Shown in pieces: positions 52,180 through 62,223 of a stretch of 64,000 bases of DNA. The stretch spans positions 434,001 through 498,000 of the forward strand of contig NZ_JABBFO010000001.1 in the NCBI RefSeq assembly GCF_018494035.1. The letters run 5' to 3'. The notes below the pieces were generated by a model. The model saw nothing but the letters and a program-made list of their open reading frames with translations. It ran no database searches and had not been told where the DNA came from. Made by a program: the position numbers and the translations under genes. The DNA comes from Rosenbergiella australiborealis (GTDB lineage Bacteria > Pseudomonadota > Gammaproteobacteria > Enterobacterales > Enterobacteriaceae). Numbering within the stretch: position 1 is the stretch's first letter; every line of letters starts with the position of its first letter.

Positions 52180-52949
52180 TGGCACACTTATATTGGGTCG
52201 CACTTAAGCGGCTATGGGCGAAAGAAATCCATCGATTTGGCCGTATCTGGATTCAAACGTTAGTCCCACCTGTCATTACCATGACGCTCTATTTTATCAT
52301 TTTTGGTAATCTTATTGGGTCTCGTATTGGGGATATGCATGGCTTCACATATATGCAGTTTATTGTACCTGGCTTAATTATGATGTCGGTGATCACCAAC
52401 TCTTATTCTAATGTAGCCTCTTCATTTTTCAGTGCTAAATTTCAGCATAACATCGAAGAGTTGCTCGTTGCTCCGGTACCCACGCATGTGATTATCGCAG
52501 GTTATGTGGGGGGGGGTGTGGCTCGTGGTATCTGTGTTGGCGCGTTAGTCACGGCTATATCGCTCTTATTTGTGCCTTTTCACGTCTTTTACTGGCCGAT
52601 GGTTGCCTTGACCATCTTACTGACCGCTATCGTATTTTCCTTAGCGGGATTATTAAATGCAGTTTTTGCACGCAGTTTCGATGATATTAGTTTAATCCCC
52701 ACTTTCGTGCTGACACCGTTAACCTATTTAGGAGGCGTTTTTTATTCACTATCACTGCTCCCTCCTTTCTGGCAAGGGGTTTCAAAATTGAACCCGATCG
52801 TGTACATGATCAGTGGGTTTCGTTATGGATTCCTCGGTATTCAAGACGTTCCTGTGGCGTTAACCTTAGTGATACTCGTGATCTTTGTGGCAGTATTTTA
52901 TGCCATTGTCTGGGGATTGATTGAGCGTGGGAAAGGATTGCGTAGCTAG
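52179..52949 (+). CDS. yadH: ABC-2 type exporter permease YadH
   Basis: The 256-residue membrane protein (same as E. coli) has six predicted transmembrane helices and the ABC-2 family segment LTPLTYLGGVFYSLSLLPPFWQ near residues 178-199. It starts within the yadG stop codon (TAATG), so the two make one transporter. A run of nine G (52508-52516) encodes Gly residues in GYVGGGVARG. It is convergent with panC. Confidence 0.95.
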   Translation: MAHLYWVALKRLWAKEIHRFGRIWIQTLVPPVITMTLYFIIFGNLIGSRIGDMHGFTYMQFIVPGLIMMSVITNSYSNVASSFFSAKFQHNIEELLVAPVPTHVIIAGYVGGGVARGICVGALVTAISLLFVPFHVFYWPMVALTILLTAIVFSLAGLLNAVFARSFDDISLIPTFVLTPLTYLGGVFYSLSLLPPFWQGVSKLNPIVYMISGFRYGFLGIQDVPVALTLVILVIFVAVFYAIVWGLIERGKGLRS

Positions 52950-52950
52950 C

Positions 52951-52982
52951 CCCCCACACTAAGTACCCATAGTGTGAGGAGG
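52951..52982. terminator. Hairpin between convergent yadH and panC
   Basis: CACACTA (52955-52961) pairs with TAGTGTG (52970-52976), flanked by C-rich and G-rich runs that can extend the stem. It has no clear T tract on either strand. Its place in a 41-bp convergent gap suggests a shared transcription end. Confidence 0.5.
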
Positions 52983-52990
52983 CCGATCAC

Positions 52991-53845
52991 TCATGCTATG
53001 GGGAGTATGACTTGTTGATTATCGATCAATCGGGCTTTACCTAACCAAGCGGCCATGAGGATAATGGCCTTGCGGCTCTTATCAGTCAGTGGCATTAAGG
53101 TATCTGCATCGCAGATTGCAATACCGTCAGGCTGCCAACCTCTACATCTTAGGCGCTCTTCTGCGCGGCTAATTAGCGTGGCAAGCTCTTTTTCACCTTG
53201 GCTTAAATGCTCAGCCATCCAGTGCATAGTTTGACTCAATTCAACCGCTTGCAGCCGCTCGGCTTCAGTTAGATAGCCGTTACGGGAACTTAAGGCTACG
53301 CCATCTTCTGCACGAACTGTCGGTACGCCTACGATAGTAATCGGATAATTGAGGTCGATCACCATCTTACGAATAATAGCGAGCTGTTGAAAATCTTTTT
53401 CGCCAAAACAGGCAATATCAGGTTGAACGATATTGAAGAGCTTACTGACTACCGTACTGACACCTTTGAAGTGACCAGGCCGGCTTGCGCCTTCTAACAG
53501 TTCAGATAATCCTGGAACAAACACTGACGACTGTTCATCGAGTCCAGCGGGGTAGAGCGTACCCACATTAGGAGTAAACAAAAAATCGGCTTTTCCTTCC
53601 AATAGCTGTTGATCATTTTCCAGAGTACGTGGATAACGAGCCAAATCATCTGGCCGATCAAATTGCATCGGGTTAACAAAGATAGACACGACAACGACTT
53701 CAGCAAGCTCCTTTGCCTTCTCGACTAAGGTAATATGACCTTGATGAAGGTTACCCATTGTTGGTACAAATGCGATGGTTTTTCCTTGACGACGCGCGTT
53801 TGCTAAAGTGCGTTGTAGTCCGGGGATATCGTGAAAAGTTTGCAT
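52991..53845 (-). CDS. panC: Pantothenate synthetase
   Basis: The 284-residue product (E. coli 283) condenses pantoate with beta-alanine using ATP. The HIGH-like motif is in [16 protein letters not shown] near residues 26-41, with [15 protein letters not shown] and the SSRN of [10 protein letters not shown] as active-site landmarks. It lies 12 nt after panB in one operon. panD, which would supply beta-alanine and follows nearby in E. coli, is not found here. Confidence 0.97.
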   Translation of the reverse strand: MQTFHDIPGLQRTLANARRQGKTIAFVPTMGNLHQGHITLVEKAKELAEVVVVSIFVNPMQFDRPDDLARYPRTLENDQQLLEGKADFLFTPNVGTLYPAGLDEQSSVFVPGLSELLEGASRPGHFKGVSTVVSKLFNIVQPDIACFGEKDFQQLAIIRKMVIDLNYPITIVGVPTVRAEDGVALSSRNGYLTEAERLQAVELSQTMHWMAEHLSQGEKELATLISRAEERLRCRGWQPDGIAICDADTLMPLTDKSRKAIILMAAWLGKARLIDNQQVILPIA

Positions 53846-53857
53846 GAGCGAGACCCT

Positions 53858-54655
53858 TTATCCTTTAAAACTATGTTCTAGGCTTGGGAAGGTGCCGGCA
53901 AGAACTTGGCGTTGGTACTCTTCAACAGCAGCGGCAATTGACCCCGTTTCGGTCAAGAAATTTTTTGCAAACTTAGGCACATATCCTGATGTAATGCCTA
54001 TCATATCTTGCATCACCAATATTTGTCCGTCGGTCTGGGTACCAGCACCAATTCCTATAACCGGAATAGAAAGCGCTTCGGTAATACGTTTGGCCAAGGA
54101 GAGGGGGATACATTCTAAAACCAGTAATTGCATGCCCGCAGCTTCTAGGGTAAGAGCATCGCTTAATAGTTGGTCAGCGTGTTCTTCGGTTTTACCTTGA
54201 ACCTGATAACCTCCGAAAATATTGACTGATTGAGGGGTTAAGCCAAGATGTCCACAAACAGGTACGGCGCGTTCAGTAAGGTAACGAATGGTATCAGCGA
54301 GCCAGGCTCCGCCTTCAATTTTAACCATGTTTGCCCCAGCTTGCATGACGCGTGCTGCATTATGGCCTGCTTGTTCTTTCGTGGCATAGCTCATAAAAGG
54401 GAGATCCGCGAGCAGTAGGACGTTGGGGGCACCCTGACGAACATGGCGAGTGTGATAAACCATATCATCGACGGTAACTGGAACCGTCGAATCGTGGCCC
54501 TGTATGGTCATCCCTAAGGAGTCTCCGACGAGTAAAACCGGAATTCCCTGCTCTGCAAATAAGCGCGCAAAGCTATAATCATAAGCGGTCAGTGAGGCGA
54601 ATTTTTTACCTTCAAGTTTCCACTGACGTAAATTCTTCAGGGTAATAGGTTTCAT
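53858..54655 (-). CDS. panB: 3-methyl-2-oxobutanoate hydroxymethyltransferase
   Basis: The 265-residue product (E. coli 264) transfers a hydroxymethyl group from methylene-tetrahydrofolate to 2-oxoisovalerate, making ketopantoate. The TIM barrel shows [28 protein letters not shown], the metal-site aspartates, and VKIEGGAW and [17 protein letters not shown] further on. It uses 2-oxoisovalerate from the branched-chain pathway that also contains ilvIH. It is 12 nt upstream of panC. Confidence 0.97.
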   Translation of the reverse strand: MKPITLKNLRQWKLEGKKFASLTAYDYSFARLFAEQGIPVLLVGDSLGMTIQGHDSTVPVTVDDMVYHTRHVRQGAPNVLLLADLPFMSYATKEQAGHNAARVMQAGANMVKIEGGAWLADTIRYLTERAVPVCGHLGLTPQSVNIFGGYQVQGKTEEHADQLLSDALTLEAAGMQLLVLECIPLSLAKRITEALSIPVIGIGAGTQTDGQILVMQDMIGITSGYVPKFAKNFLTETGSIAAAVEEYQRQVLAGTFPSLEHSFKG

Positions 54656-54750
54656 TTTACACTCTTGTCAAGGATCAGCATGACGCGGAGTTTACATTAA
54701 CTCTTTCTACTCGGGAATCCCTCCGCGAATTTTGCTAAATCCTTAGCGAC

Positions 54751-55233
54751 TTACCAAAGTGTAATGGCAGAGGTGTCGAGTGAAGCGAGGTAATGTGAGA
54801 CGGTTTTATTCTCACCAATGGTGAGATCACCACTCGCAACTTCTGCGAGCGGCACCAGCATAAAAGCGCGATTGTGCATATCGTAGTGCGGCAGTATCAG
54901 TCTCTCGGTGTTTAACGTCAGATCACCGAACAGTAGCAAGTCGAGATCAAGTGTGCGCGGTCCCCAACGCTCATCTTTACGTTCGCGGCCTTGCTCTTGT
55001 TCAATACGTTGAGTGTGATCAAGCAACGCTAAGGGAGATAATGCGGTATCAAGTACGACCACTGCATTAAGAAAATCCGGCTGATCTTGCGGGCCGTAAG
55101 GCGGGGTTCGGTAGAAAGACGACGTGGCGACAAGTGTTGACATCGGCAACGCCGCAAGGGCGTCTATCGCCCTCCGACATTGCTCTAATGGGTCACGTAA
55201 GTTACTACCTAGTGCAATATAAACCCTAACCAT
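54751..55233 (-). CDS. folK: HPPK, 6-hydroxymethyl-dihydropterin pyrophosphokinase
   Basis: The 160-residue product (E. coli 159) transfers pyrophosphate from ATP to 6-hydroxymethyl-7,8-dihydropterin in folate synthesis. Landmarks are YIALGSNLRDP at the N-terminus, SSFYRTPPYGPQDQPDFLNAVV, and the catalytic RWGPRTLDLDLLLFG with DxD metal ligands. Its start lies 3 nt after the pcnB stop, so it is translated from the pcnB transcript. Confidence 0.97.
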   Translation of the reverse strand: MVRVYIALGSNLRDPLEQCRRAIDALAALPMSTLVATSSFYRTPPYGPQDQPDFLNAVVVLDTALSPLALLDHTQRIEQEQGRERKDERWGPRTLDLDLLLFGDLTLNTERLILPHYDMHNRAFMLVPLAEVASGDLTIGENKTVSHYLASLDTSAITLW

Positions 55234-55236
55234 TGT

Positions 55237-56649
55237 CTAGCTCTCGTTACGGCGTGGAGCATGGCTTTTAGTTGTACGTTTACGCGGACGGTTGTAGCGT
55301 CGACGTTGCGCCGGGTCACTGCCTAAATCTTGTAACATTGCGGCCTGATCATTTGCACTCTTGGCTTGGAATTCCGTCCACCAATCGCTTAAACGTTGTA
55401 GTTCGACTGAAGATTCCACGCTTGCACGAAGGACGAGAAGGTCGTAGGCGGCTCTAAATTTCGGAAGTTCCATCAATTTCCAAGCACGTTTTCCATGTCG
55501 CCGTGAGATTCGTAACTGTAGTGTCCAAATATCACGAATCATAGTGGTGAAGCGTTTTGGAATAGCAATCGCCCGACAGGCTTCATCTAAGGTGTCGTTC
55601 ATTGCTAAAGCAAAGGCTTCAAAAAAGGGTAGGCCACTTTCTTGGGCAATTTGTTGTGCTTTTTCCTGTAATGGATACCAATACATCACCGAAAAGAGAA
55701 ATGCCGGATTAACACGCTGATCATTGTGCAGTCGATGGTCGGTATTCTTTAGTACTTGCACTAAAATTCGTTCCATTGGGCTGTCGCCACTTTCGGTGAA
55801 GCAATGGTGAATTAAAGGAAATAACGGTTCAAATAAATGATACTTACGCAATAGCGGATAGGTCTGTTCACCGTATCCTGATTGTAAGAGCTTCAATGTC
55901 TCTTCAAAGAGTCGAGCTGGTGGAATATTCTGTAAAAGTCCCGCTAATTCAGGTATCGGTGCAGCAGTTTCTGGAGCGATTTGCATACCTAATTTGGCGC
56001 TAAAGCGGATAACTCGTAGCATCCGTACTGGGTCTTCGCGATACCGTGTTTCAGGATGACCAATAAGACGAATAATTCCTTGTTCTAGGTCTCTTAACCC
56101 ATTGACGTAGTCGCGTACGGTAAAATCAGCCGCACTGTAATAGAGGCTGTTGATGGTCAGATCACGACGCTGGGCATCGTCTTCAATACTTCCAAAAATA
56201 TTATCACGTAAGAGCATTCCATTTTGCCCTTGCTGCGATGTATTACGGTCGACAGCCTCTTCCTGTTCATGGTGGCCACGAAAGGTGGCGACCTCAATCA
56301 CTTCTGGACCAAACATGACGTGGGCAAGACGAAAACGGCGGCCGACTAACCGACAGTTACGAAATAATTTTCGCATCTGTTCGGGGGTCGCATTGGTCGT
56401 AATATCGAAATCTTTCGGTTTGTTACCCAGTAATAGATCGCGAACACCACCGCCCACTAAATAAGCCTCGAAACCTGACTTATTTAGACGATGCATCACT
56501 TTCAGTGCATTATCACTGATATCTCGACGAGAGATGGTATGTTGATCGCGTGGAATGATCGTTATCGGCGAAGGGACGTCTTCTGCAGAGGTGTTCTCCT
56601 CGTCACGCGTGAGGATTTTTCTGCAAAATTTAGCGACTCGGGTAAAAAT
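55237..56649 (-). CDS. pcnB: Poly(A) polymerase I (AUU start)
   Basis: PcnB adds poly(A) tails that mark RNAs for decay. E. coli PcnB starts FTRVANFCRKVL after a non-standard AUU codon. Here the matching [12 protein letters not shown] is preceded by ATT at 56649-56647, with GAGGTG 5 nt upstream, giving 470 residues (E. coli 465). The only in-frame ATG upstream (56694) would add 15 residues without a ribosome binding site. The nucleotidyltransferase head has [13 protein letters not shown] and [13 protein letters not shown]; an Arg/Lys-rich tail (NRPRKRTTK) ends the protein. Confidence 0.93.
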   Translation of the reverse strand: MFTRVAKFCRKILTRDEENTSAEDVPSPITIIPRDQHTISRRDISDNALKVMHRLNKSGFEAYLVGGGVRDLLLGNKPKDFDITTNATPEQMRKLFRNCRLVGRRFRLAHVMFGPEVIEVATFRGHHEQEEAVDRNTSQQGQNGMLLRDNIFGSIEDDAQRRDLTINSLYYSAADFTVRDYVNGLRDLEQGIIRLIGHPETRYREDPVRMLRVIRFSAKLGMQIAPETAAPIPELAGLLQNIPPARLFEETLKLLQSGYGEQTYPLLRKYHLFEPLFPLIHHCFTESGDSPMERILVQVLKNTDHRLHNDQRVNPAFLFSVMYWYPLQEKAQQIAQESGLPFFEAFALAMNDTLDEACRAIAIPKRFTTMIRDIWTLQLRISRRHGKRAWKLMELPKFRAAYDLLVLRASVESSVELQRLSDWWTEFQAKSANDQAAMLQDLGSDPAQRRRYNRPRKRTTKSHAPRRNES

Positions 56650-56719
56650 AGTACACCTCAACAATAAAAGTAAACACTGTTCTAAATTAATCACTCATCA
56701 TAGCCTGTTGTGGAGCATT

Positions 56720-57631
56720 TTAGAATGTTGATAACACATCTGTAGTAACGAAAGTGTTATTAATTGGGATTTTTGTTCTGTCCCACTGTTCTATAGCCTG
56801 ATGAATGAGTTGTTCTACGCTGAAATCCTGCCACTCATCGTTGACGGTTTGTCCTAATGCAGATAACGCAAGAATGAGGATGCGTTGCGGTGATGTGACT
56901 GGTAGGGCGGGTGCACGGTTTTGCTTGGAGAGTTTATTACCAGCCTGATCGAGAGCGAGGGGCAGATGTAGATAATCAGGAATTGGCCAGCTAAGCTGTC
57001 GATAAAGCGCGATTTGACGAACTGTTGGCTCAATTAAATCTGCACCACGCACTACTTGAGTGATCCCCTGATCGTGGTCGTCTATCGTTACGGCTAGGTT
57101 ATAGGCAAATAAGCCATCACGACGATGAATAATAAAATCTTCTTGTGCTAGTCGAAGATCGCAGTTCACGGTGCCGCGTAACATATCGTGAAAATGCATC
57201 ACGGGAGATCGTTGATAGAATCGTAGGGCGGCTCCATGGCTATTATGCTGTTGATCGCGACAGCTCCCTAGATAGTAACCTCCGGATTGTTGAATTGATT
57301 TTCTCGTACAAGTGCAATAGTAGCTATGATGGTGGGAGATAAACCACTGCAATATTTCTCGATAACGAGCATGATGTTGCGATTGCCAACTGACCGAACC
57401 ATCCCATTCTAATCCATAGACTTCGAGTTGTTCCAATATCCGCTTAGACGCGCCCTTGATTTCTCTAGGAGGATCAATATCCTCAATACGAACAAACCAG
57501 CGGCCTTGCTGTGAACGAGCGTCAAGATAGCTTCCGAGTGCGGTCATTAATGAACCGAAGTGAAGGTCACCAGAAGGTGATGGCGCGAAGCGGCCAGTAA
57601 TGGGAGATTTATGGGTCATAATGGGAGTCAT
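56720..57631 (-). CDS. gluQ: Glutamyl-Q tRNA(Asp) synthetase
   Basis: The 303-residue product (E. coli 308) attaches glutamate to the queuosine base of tRNA-Asp. It is a paralogue of glutamyl-tRNA synthetase lacking the anticodon domain. The class I motifs are [16 protein letters not shown] (HIGH-like) and KLSKQN (KMSKS-like). A zinc site is formed by [23 protein letters not shown] 57631 is used here; ATG 57619 is also possible. It lies 66 nt downstream of dksA, as in E. coli where the two are co-transcribed. Confidence 0.95.
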   Translation of the reverse strand: MTPIMTHKSPITGRFAPSPSGDLHFGSLMTALGSYLDARSQQGRWFVRIEDIDPPREIKGASKRILEQLEVYGLEWDGSVSWQSQHHARYREILQWFISHHHSYYCTCTRKSIQQSGGYYLGSCRDQQHNSHGAALRFYQRSPVMHFHDMLRGTVNCDLRLAQEDFIIHRRDGLFAYNLAVTIDDHDQGITQVVRGADLIEPTVRQIALYRQLSWPIPDYLHLPLALDQAGNKLSKQNRAPALPVTSPQRILILALSALGQTVNDEWQDFSVEQLIHQAIEQWDRTKIPINNTFVTTDVLSTF

Positions 57632-57697
57632 GGCACAGCCACTTGCAAAAATGCAGTGCGGCCGTGCAATAAGGTATATCCTTGGTCAGATGGAAGA

Positions 57698-58153
57698 TTA
57701 ACCAGCCATCTGTTTTTCACGAATTTCTGCTAACGTCTTACAATCGATACACATATCGGCGGTAGGACGGGCTTCTAAACGGCGAATACCGATTTCTACA
57801 CCACAAGCGTCACAAAAACCGAAGTCGTCATCTTCGACTTTTTTCAGCGTTTTTTCTATTTTCTTAATTAACTTGCGTTCACGATCTCGATTACGCAGTT
57901 CCAGACTGAACTCTTCTTCCTGTGTTGCGCGATCTGCCGGGTCAGGAAAGTTAGCCGCTTCGTCTTGCATATGACTGACTGTACGGTCTACTTCATCCCT
58001 GAGTTGATTACGCCAAGCAACAAGAATTTTCTTGAAGTGTTCCAGCTGGGCTTCGTTCATATACTCTTCGCCCGGTTTCTCCTGATACGGCGCCACCCCA
58101 GCGATGGCGAGGATACTCAGAGACGATGTTTTACGTTTTTGCCCTTCTTGCAT
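57698..58153 (-). CDS. dksA: RNA polymerase-binding factor DksA
   Basis: The 151-residue product (same as E. coli) enters the RNA polymerase secondary channel and potentiates ppGpp in the stringent response. The coiled-coil carries the tip residues [11 protein letters not shown]. The C-terminal zinc finger has the pattern C-X2-C-X17-C-X2-C, starting at [12 protein letters not shown] 58153 has AGGAGA upstream; the frame extends seven codons further without need. Confidence 0.98.
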   Translation of the reverse strand: MQEGQKRKTSSLSILAIAGVAPYQEKPGEEYMNEAQLEHFKKILVAWRNQLRDEVDRTVSHMQDEAANFPDPADRATQEEEFSLELRNRDRERKLIKKIEKTLKKVEDDDFGFCDACGVEIGIRRLEARPTADMCIDCKTLAEIREKQMAG

Positions 58154-58335
58154 GGTGCTTCTCCTGGATAACACGCACTATCGATTCCTGATTCCCTTAA
58201 GGGGAAAAAAAACAGGGCGCTATAAATATCAGAATCTCTAGGGGTTGGCAATTACTGATAACGATGAGTTTTGTGTTCTTGATAATATGTTTATAATAAA
58301 AGAGAGAAAAGTCCTTAAAGAAAACATTTCACACG

Positions 58336-59040
58336 TTATTTAGTAAATGGTATCGGATCCACTAATGTTAACTGTTGATGAGTGACTTGTGCGCGATAAG
58401 CGATAACTTCTACGCCAAGCTCAATGGCCTCATACAAAAGATGAGCATAAGCCGGATCAAGGTGTTGTGCTGCCCTAACTTGAGTAATACCGGTATGCAA
58501 AACGGCAAAAAATAATACTGCACGTTTTCCTTGTTTGACGATAGACATCAATTCCCGTAAATGTTTTTGCCCGCGTAGTGTGATGGTATCGGGAAAGTAA
58601 CCTGAAGAATTCTCTAATAACGTCACCGATTTCACTTCAAGATAACATTGCTCCCCGTCTTTATTTGATAGCACGAAATCAATTCTGCTTTTTTCATCAC
58701 CAAACCGGACTTCTCGTTGCCAATGTGTAAAGTGGCTCAGTGACGGAATTTTCCGATGCTCAATAAGTTCTTCAACCAGCTGATTCGCGCGAAGTGTGTT
58801 GACACCTATCCAATGATCGTTGGCCGTTTGCGTTAGCTCCCAGCTACAAGGATACTTACGCGTTTTTGAGGAAGAGAACGAGTACCATACGGTATCACCA
58901 GGGGTGGCACATCCAGTCATTGCCCCAGTATTGGCACAATGAAGGGTGGTTATCTCCCCATTAGGGAGACGAACGTCTGCTAAGAAACGTTTATAACGTT
59001 TAATTAATTGAGCCGGCTGGAGTGGGGGGATAAATTCCAT
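58336..59040 (-). CDS. sfsA: Sugar fermentation stimulation protein SfsA
   Basis: The 234-residue product (same as E. coli) belongs to the SfsA family, with an N-terminal OB-like part and a C-terminal nuclease-like fold. Conserved are [11 protein letters not shown]-like [33 protein letters not shown] and [10 protein letters not shown]. The E. coli protein stimulates maltose genes; its biochemical role is unclear. It overlaps the thpR stop by 1 nt (TAATG), so the two are coupled. Confidence 0.95.
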   Translation of the reverse strand: MEFIPPLQPAQLIKRYKRFLADVRLPNGEITTLHCANTGAMTGCATPGDTVWYSFSSSKTRKYPCSWELTQTANDHWIGVNTLRANQLVEELIEHRKIPSLSHFTHWQREVRFGDEKSRIDFVLSNKDGEQCYLEVKSVTLLENSSGYFPDTITLRGQKHLRELMSIVKQGKRAVLFFAVLHTGITQVRAAQHLDPAYAHLLYEAIELGVEVIAYRAQVTHQQLTLVDPIPFTK

Positions 59041-59606
59041 TAATTATTATTCCCGAAAAGTGGGTAATCATGCTCGGTATTGAGGATAACTCGGCCTTGG
59101 TGGTAACGGCTGCTTAGCAACGAAAACTGTCGGCAATGAACTGGCCAAGAGAAATCCGGTTTGGCGAGTGTCAGTGATGGGTTAGCCTGTCGTAAAAGCG
59201 TGATATGTGGGTGGAAAGGTTGAGAAGGTTGTGGGCAGCCAACTCTCGCTACCCTTGATCGTAATAATTCGGCCAATTGTAATAAACCACGGGGGGCTGG
59301 CCGACAACCTACCCAAACCTGTCCAGACCGAGACCAATACCCGGCATCATTAAGTGTAAAAGAAAATGCAGGCGGGCGCAGTGATTCCGTCAGCGAGTGT
59401 AGTTGCGCGAGCTGTGTCATACTGGGCTGCGTCATCCAAGCTAACACCATATAAAGATGTTCTTTGGCAACCGGTCTACCTTCATCAGCCGGCAGTGCCG
59501 TTGACCGCCAATTGACGATCTGTTCAGCCACTGTGTTAGGCAGGGTTAAGGCAAAAAAATAGTGGCAGTTGGCAGTTTTTCTCGGAGAAGGCACAGAGTT
59601 CCTCAT
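59040..59606 (-). CDS. thpR: RNA 2',3'-cyclic phosphodiesterase-like protein (ThpR/LigT), first catalytic motif lost
   Basis: The 188-residue product (E. coli 176) is a 2H phosphoesterase homologue. E. coli has two HxTx motifs. The second is intact, FHPHITLLR with H134 and T136. At the first, the aligned E. coli LHLTLAF is replaced by LYMVLAW, with Y52 and V54 in place of the histidine and threonine. Family features RRVAKEHL-like [10 protein letters not shown] and [13 protein letters not shown] support homology. The enzyme is probably inactive or altered. ATG 59606 is chosen; TTG 59615 is possible. Confidence 0.85.
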   Translation of the reverse strand: MRNSVPSPRKTANCHYFFALTLPNTVAEQIVNWRSTALPADEGRPVAKEHLYMVLAWMTQPSMTQLAQLHSLTESLRPPAFSFTLNDAGYWSRSGQVWVGCRPAPRGLLQLAELLRSRVARVGCPQPSQPFHPHITLLRQANPSLTLAKPDFSWPVHCRQFSLLSSRYHQGRVILNTEHDYPLFGNNN

Positions 59607-59687
59607 CGTGCTCAAGGGGAAAATAAGAACGCGAAACGAATTGATGGTATTATCGTTATAGTATCATAATTTTATATGGAGCGAATA

Positions 59688-62117
59688 TTGAGCCTCCTTC
59701 CTATCCATGATGTTCTTGATGAGTTGCTACATTCTCTCATTCACTCTCCACAAGTTATCTTGCAAGCGCCCCCTGGTGCGGGTAAATCGACGTGGCTACC
59801 CATTCAATTACTCCAGCATCTTCCTCTTACCGGAAAAATTATTATGCTTGAGCCTAGGCGAGTCGCGGCGAAAAATGTGGCGTATCGTCTTGCACAATGC
59901 TTAGGTGAAGTACCGGGCGTTACGGTAGGTTATCGAATGCGAGCCGAGCAATGCGTGGGGAAAGAGACGCGATTAGAGGTTGTCACTGAAGGAATATTAA
60001 CTCGACGGCTTCAGCAAGATCCAATGTTAGAAGGCGTGTCGCTCGTTATTATCGACGAATTTCACGAGCGGAGTTTGCAGGCTGATTTAGCCTTAGCATT
60101 TTTGCTTGATATTCAAAATGGTTTACGCGATGACCTTAAGCTACTGATTATGTCAGCAACATTGGATAATCGCCGCTTAGCTGAGTGCTTACCCGATGCA
60201 CCCACCATTTATTCTGCGGGAAGATATTTTCCGGTTGAGCGTTTTTATCAGGCACTGTCTTCTCAACGGCCGTTTTCGACAACTCTCGCCAGTAAAATTA
60301 TTGAAGTACTGAAAAATGAAGAAGGCGATATGCTGGTCTTTCTACCGGGAGAGCGTGAGATCCACCAAGTTATCAATGAGGTGGCAGCACATTGCCCAGC
60401 AGGTATCGCATTAACCCCTTTGTATGGTGCTCTCTCGATTGACGAACAGCAGCAGGCGCTTAGCGTCTCAATGGCCGGACAGCGAAAAGTGGTATTCGCT
60501 ACCAATATCGCTGAAACCAGTTTAACCATTGAGGGGATCCGTTTAATTATCGATTCAGTGTTAGAACGAGTTTCGCTTTTTGACTTACGAGCAGGCTGTC
60601 ATCGCTTAAAAACGCAATTCATTAGCCAAGCTTCAATGACACAACGTGCCGGACGTGCGGGACGCATAATGTCTGGAAAATGCTGGCATTTGGTCACGCG
60701 TGAACAGGCCGAACGGTTAGCAGAGCAAGCAGTTCCTGAGATTTTACGTACTGAACTTACTGGAATGTTGCTCAATGTATTGGCATGGGGATGCCAAGAT
60801 GTCGCGAGTTTACAATGGATTGATCTCCCTCCACAGGCGGCCCTTCGCCACGCTCAAGGACAATTATACCAACTAGGTGCCGTTGACCTATCCGGTAAAC
60901 TTACGGCGAAGGGACGGCGAATGGCAAATCTCGGGGTAGCTCCACGTCTCGCCGCGATGCTAGTGGCAGCCGAAGGTCTTGAAGGAAGTCTCTCCACCGC
61001 AGCGTTACTCACTGCGATTATTGAACAGCCGGAACGGCGTGGTGAGGGGGATTTACGTGATAGTCTTGCTGCCCCTAGTTCATTATGGAATAAACGCGCT
61101 CGGCAAATGACACAACGACTAGGCCAAACCTTTACTTCTGTTAAGCCGGACAGCGTTATTCCCTTATTATTGAGTGCTTTTGCTGATCAAATGGCTTACC
61201 GTCGTGGTACGAGTCACCGCTTTCAACTGGCGAACGGACGTGGTGCGACCTTAGCATATGAACATCCACTTGCAGGTTATACATGGCTTATCGCTCTACA
61301 GTTACAATTAGCGACGGATCGACACGATGCGAGTATTCAGCTTGCGATGCCGGTTACTCTTGATCAGATTCGTTGTGACGCTCCCGAGCTGATCACTTTT
61401 CGCCATGGATTGGAATGGGATGAGCGGCTCGCTCGCTTTACGTTCTGGCAACATGAAGTTATCGGCGAAATTATTATTAGCTCACGTCGTGCAGAGAAGC
61501 CTGATTCACGGCAGTTGATTGCGGCTTATTTGACGTGGGTGAAAGATAAAGGGCTTACTGCATTACCTTGGGACAAACCAGCCATCGAATTACGGGAACG
61601 CTTACGTTTCGCCCAGCGATGGCTGCCTGAAATAGCCTGGCCATCAATGGCTGATACGGATTTACAAGAAACCTTGGCTCTGTGGTTAACTCCAGAATTA
61701 GAAAAGCTCCCCCCAACGGGCGATTTTTCACGTATCAATCTTTATGAAGCGTTAAAAGCGCAGCTCACATGGGAACAATGGCAATGCCTTGAGACGGAAA
61801 TCCCGACGAAAATCCGTGTCCCTACAGGACGTTATGTGGCCATCGACTATACTTCTCCCCGAGCGCCCCTGTTATCGATCAAAGTACAAGAAATGTACGG
61901 TCAGTCGCAGGAATTAACTTTAGCACGGGGTCGAGTGGCTCTGGTGATAGAGTTATTATCGCCGGCACAGAGACCTATACAAATTACTCAAGATTTAGCG
62001 GGTTTCTGGCAAGGGAGCTGGCGTGAAGTTCAAAAAGAGATGAAAGGGCGCTATCCTAAACATCTTTGGCCAGATGATCCGGCTAATACCTTACCAACGA
62101 TAAAAACACGAAAATAG
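59688..62117 (+). CDS. hrpB: ATP-dependent helicase HrpB (DEAH family)
   Basis: HrpB is a DEAH-box RNA/DNA helicase of poorly known role. Motifs are APPGAGKSTWLP (Walker A), IIDEFHERSLQADLAL (DEFH), SATLDN, ATNIAETSLTIEGI and QRAGRAGR. The C-terminus keeps WREVQKEMKGRYPKHLWPDDP. TTG 59688 is preferred: it follows GGAG by 6 nt, gives 809 residues as in E. coli and yields MSLLPIHDVL matching E. coli MSSLPVAAVL. An ATG four codons upstream (59676) is the alternative. Confidence 0.93.
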   Translation: MSLLPIHDVLDELLHSLIHSPQVILQAPPGAGKSTWLPIQLLQHLPLTGKIIMLEPRRVAAKNVAYRLAQCLGEVPGVTVGYRMRAEQCVGKETRLEVVTEGILTRRLQQDPMLEGVSLVIIDEFHERSLQADLALAFLLDIQNGLRDDLKLLIMSATLDNRRLAECLPDAPTIYSAGRYFPVERFYQALSSQRPFSTTLASKIIEVLKNEEGDMLVFLPGEREIHQVINEVAAHCPAGIALTPLYGALSIDEQQQALSVSMAGQRKVVFATNIAETSLTIEGIRLIIDSVLERVSLFDLRAGCHRLKTQFISQASMTQRAGRAGRIMSGKCWHLVTREQAERLAEQAVPEILRTELTGMLLNVLAWGCQDVASLQWIDLPPQAALRHAQGQLYQLGAVDLSGKLTAKGRRMANLGVAPRLAAMLVAAEGLEGSLSTAALLTAIIEQPERRGEGDLRDSLAAPSSLWNKRARQMTQRLGQTFTSVKPDSVIPLLLSAFADQMAYRRGTSHRFQLANGRGATLAYEHPLAGYTWLIALQLQLATDRHDASIQLAMPVTLDQIRCDAPELITFRHGLEWDERLARFTFWQHEVIGEIIISSRRAEKPDSRQLIAAYLTWVKDKGLTALPWDKPAIELRERLRFAQRWLPEIAWPSMADTDLQETLALWLTPELEKLPPTGDFSRINLYEALKAQLTWEQWQCLETEIPTKIRVPTGRYVAIDYTSPRAPLLSIKVQEMYGQSQELTLARGRVALVIELLSPAQRPIQITQDLAGFWQGSWREVQKEMKGRYPKHLWPDDPANTLPTIKTRK

Positions 62118-62223
62118 AGACGTTGAAATTTAGTAACGAATCTTTCGGAAGGTTCTGTATTTTTGAACCTAAAATAAAGATAAAGTATGTCGCCGATTAT
62201 GGCAAAGCTTGGAGAGAGAATCC

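Noticed and set aside
53844-54200. 118-codon plus-strand frame opposite panB
   Set aside because: It is a shadow of the well-conserved panB gene on the other strand.
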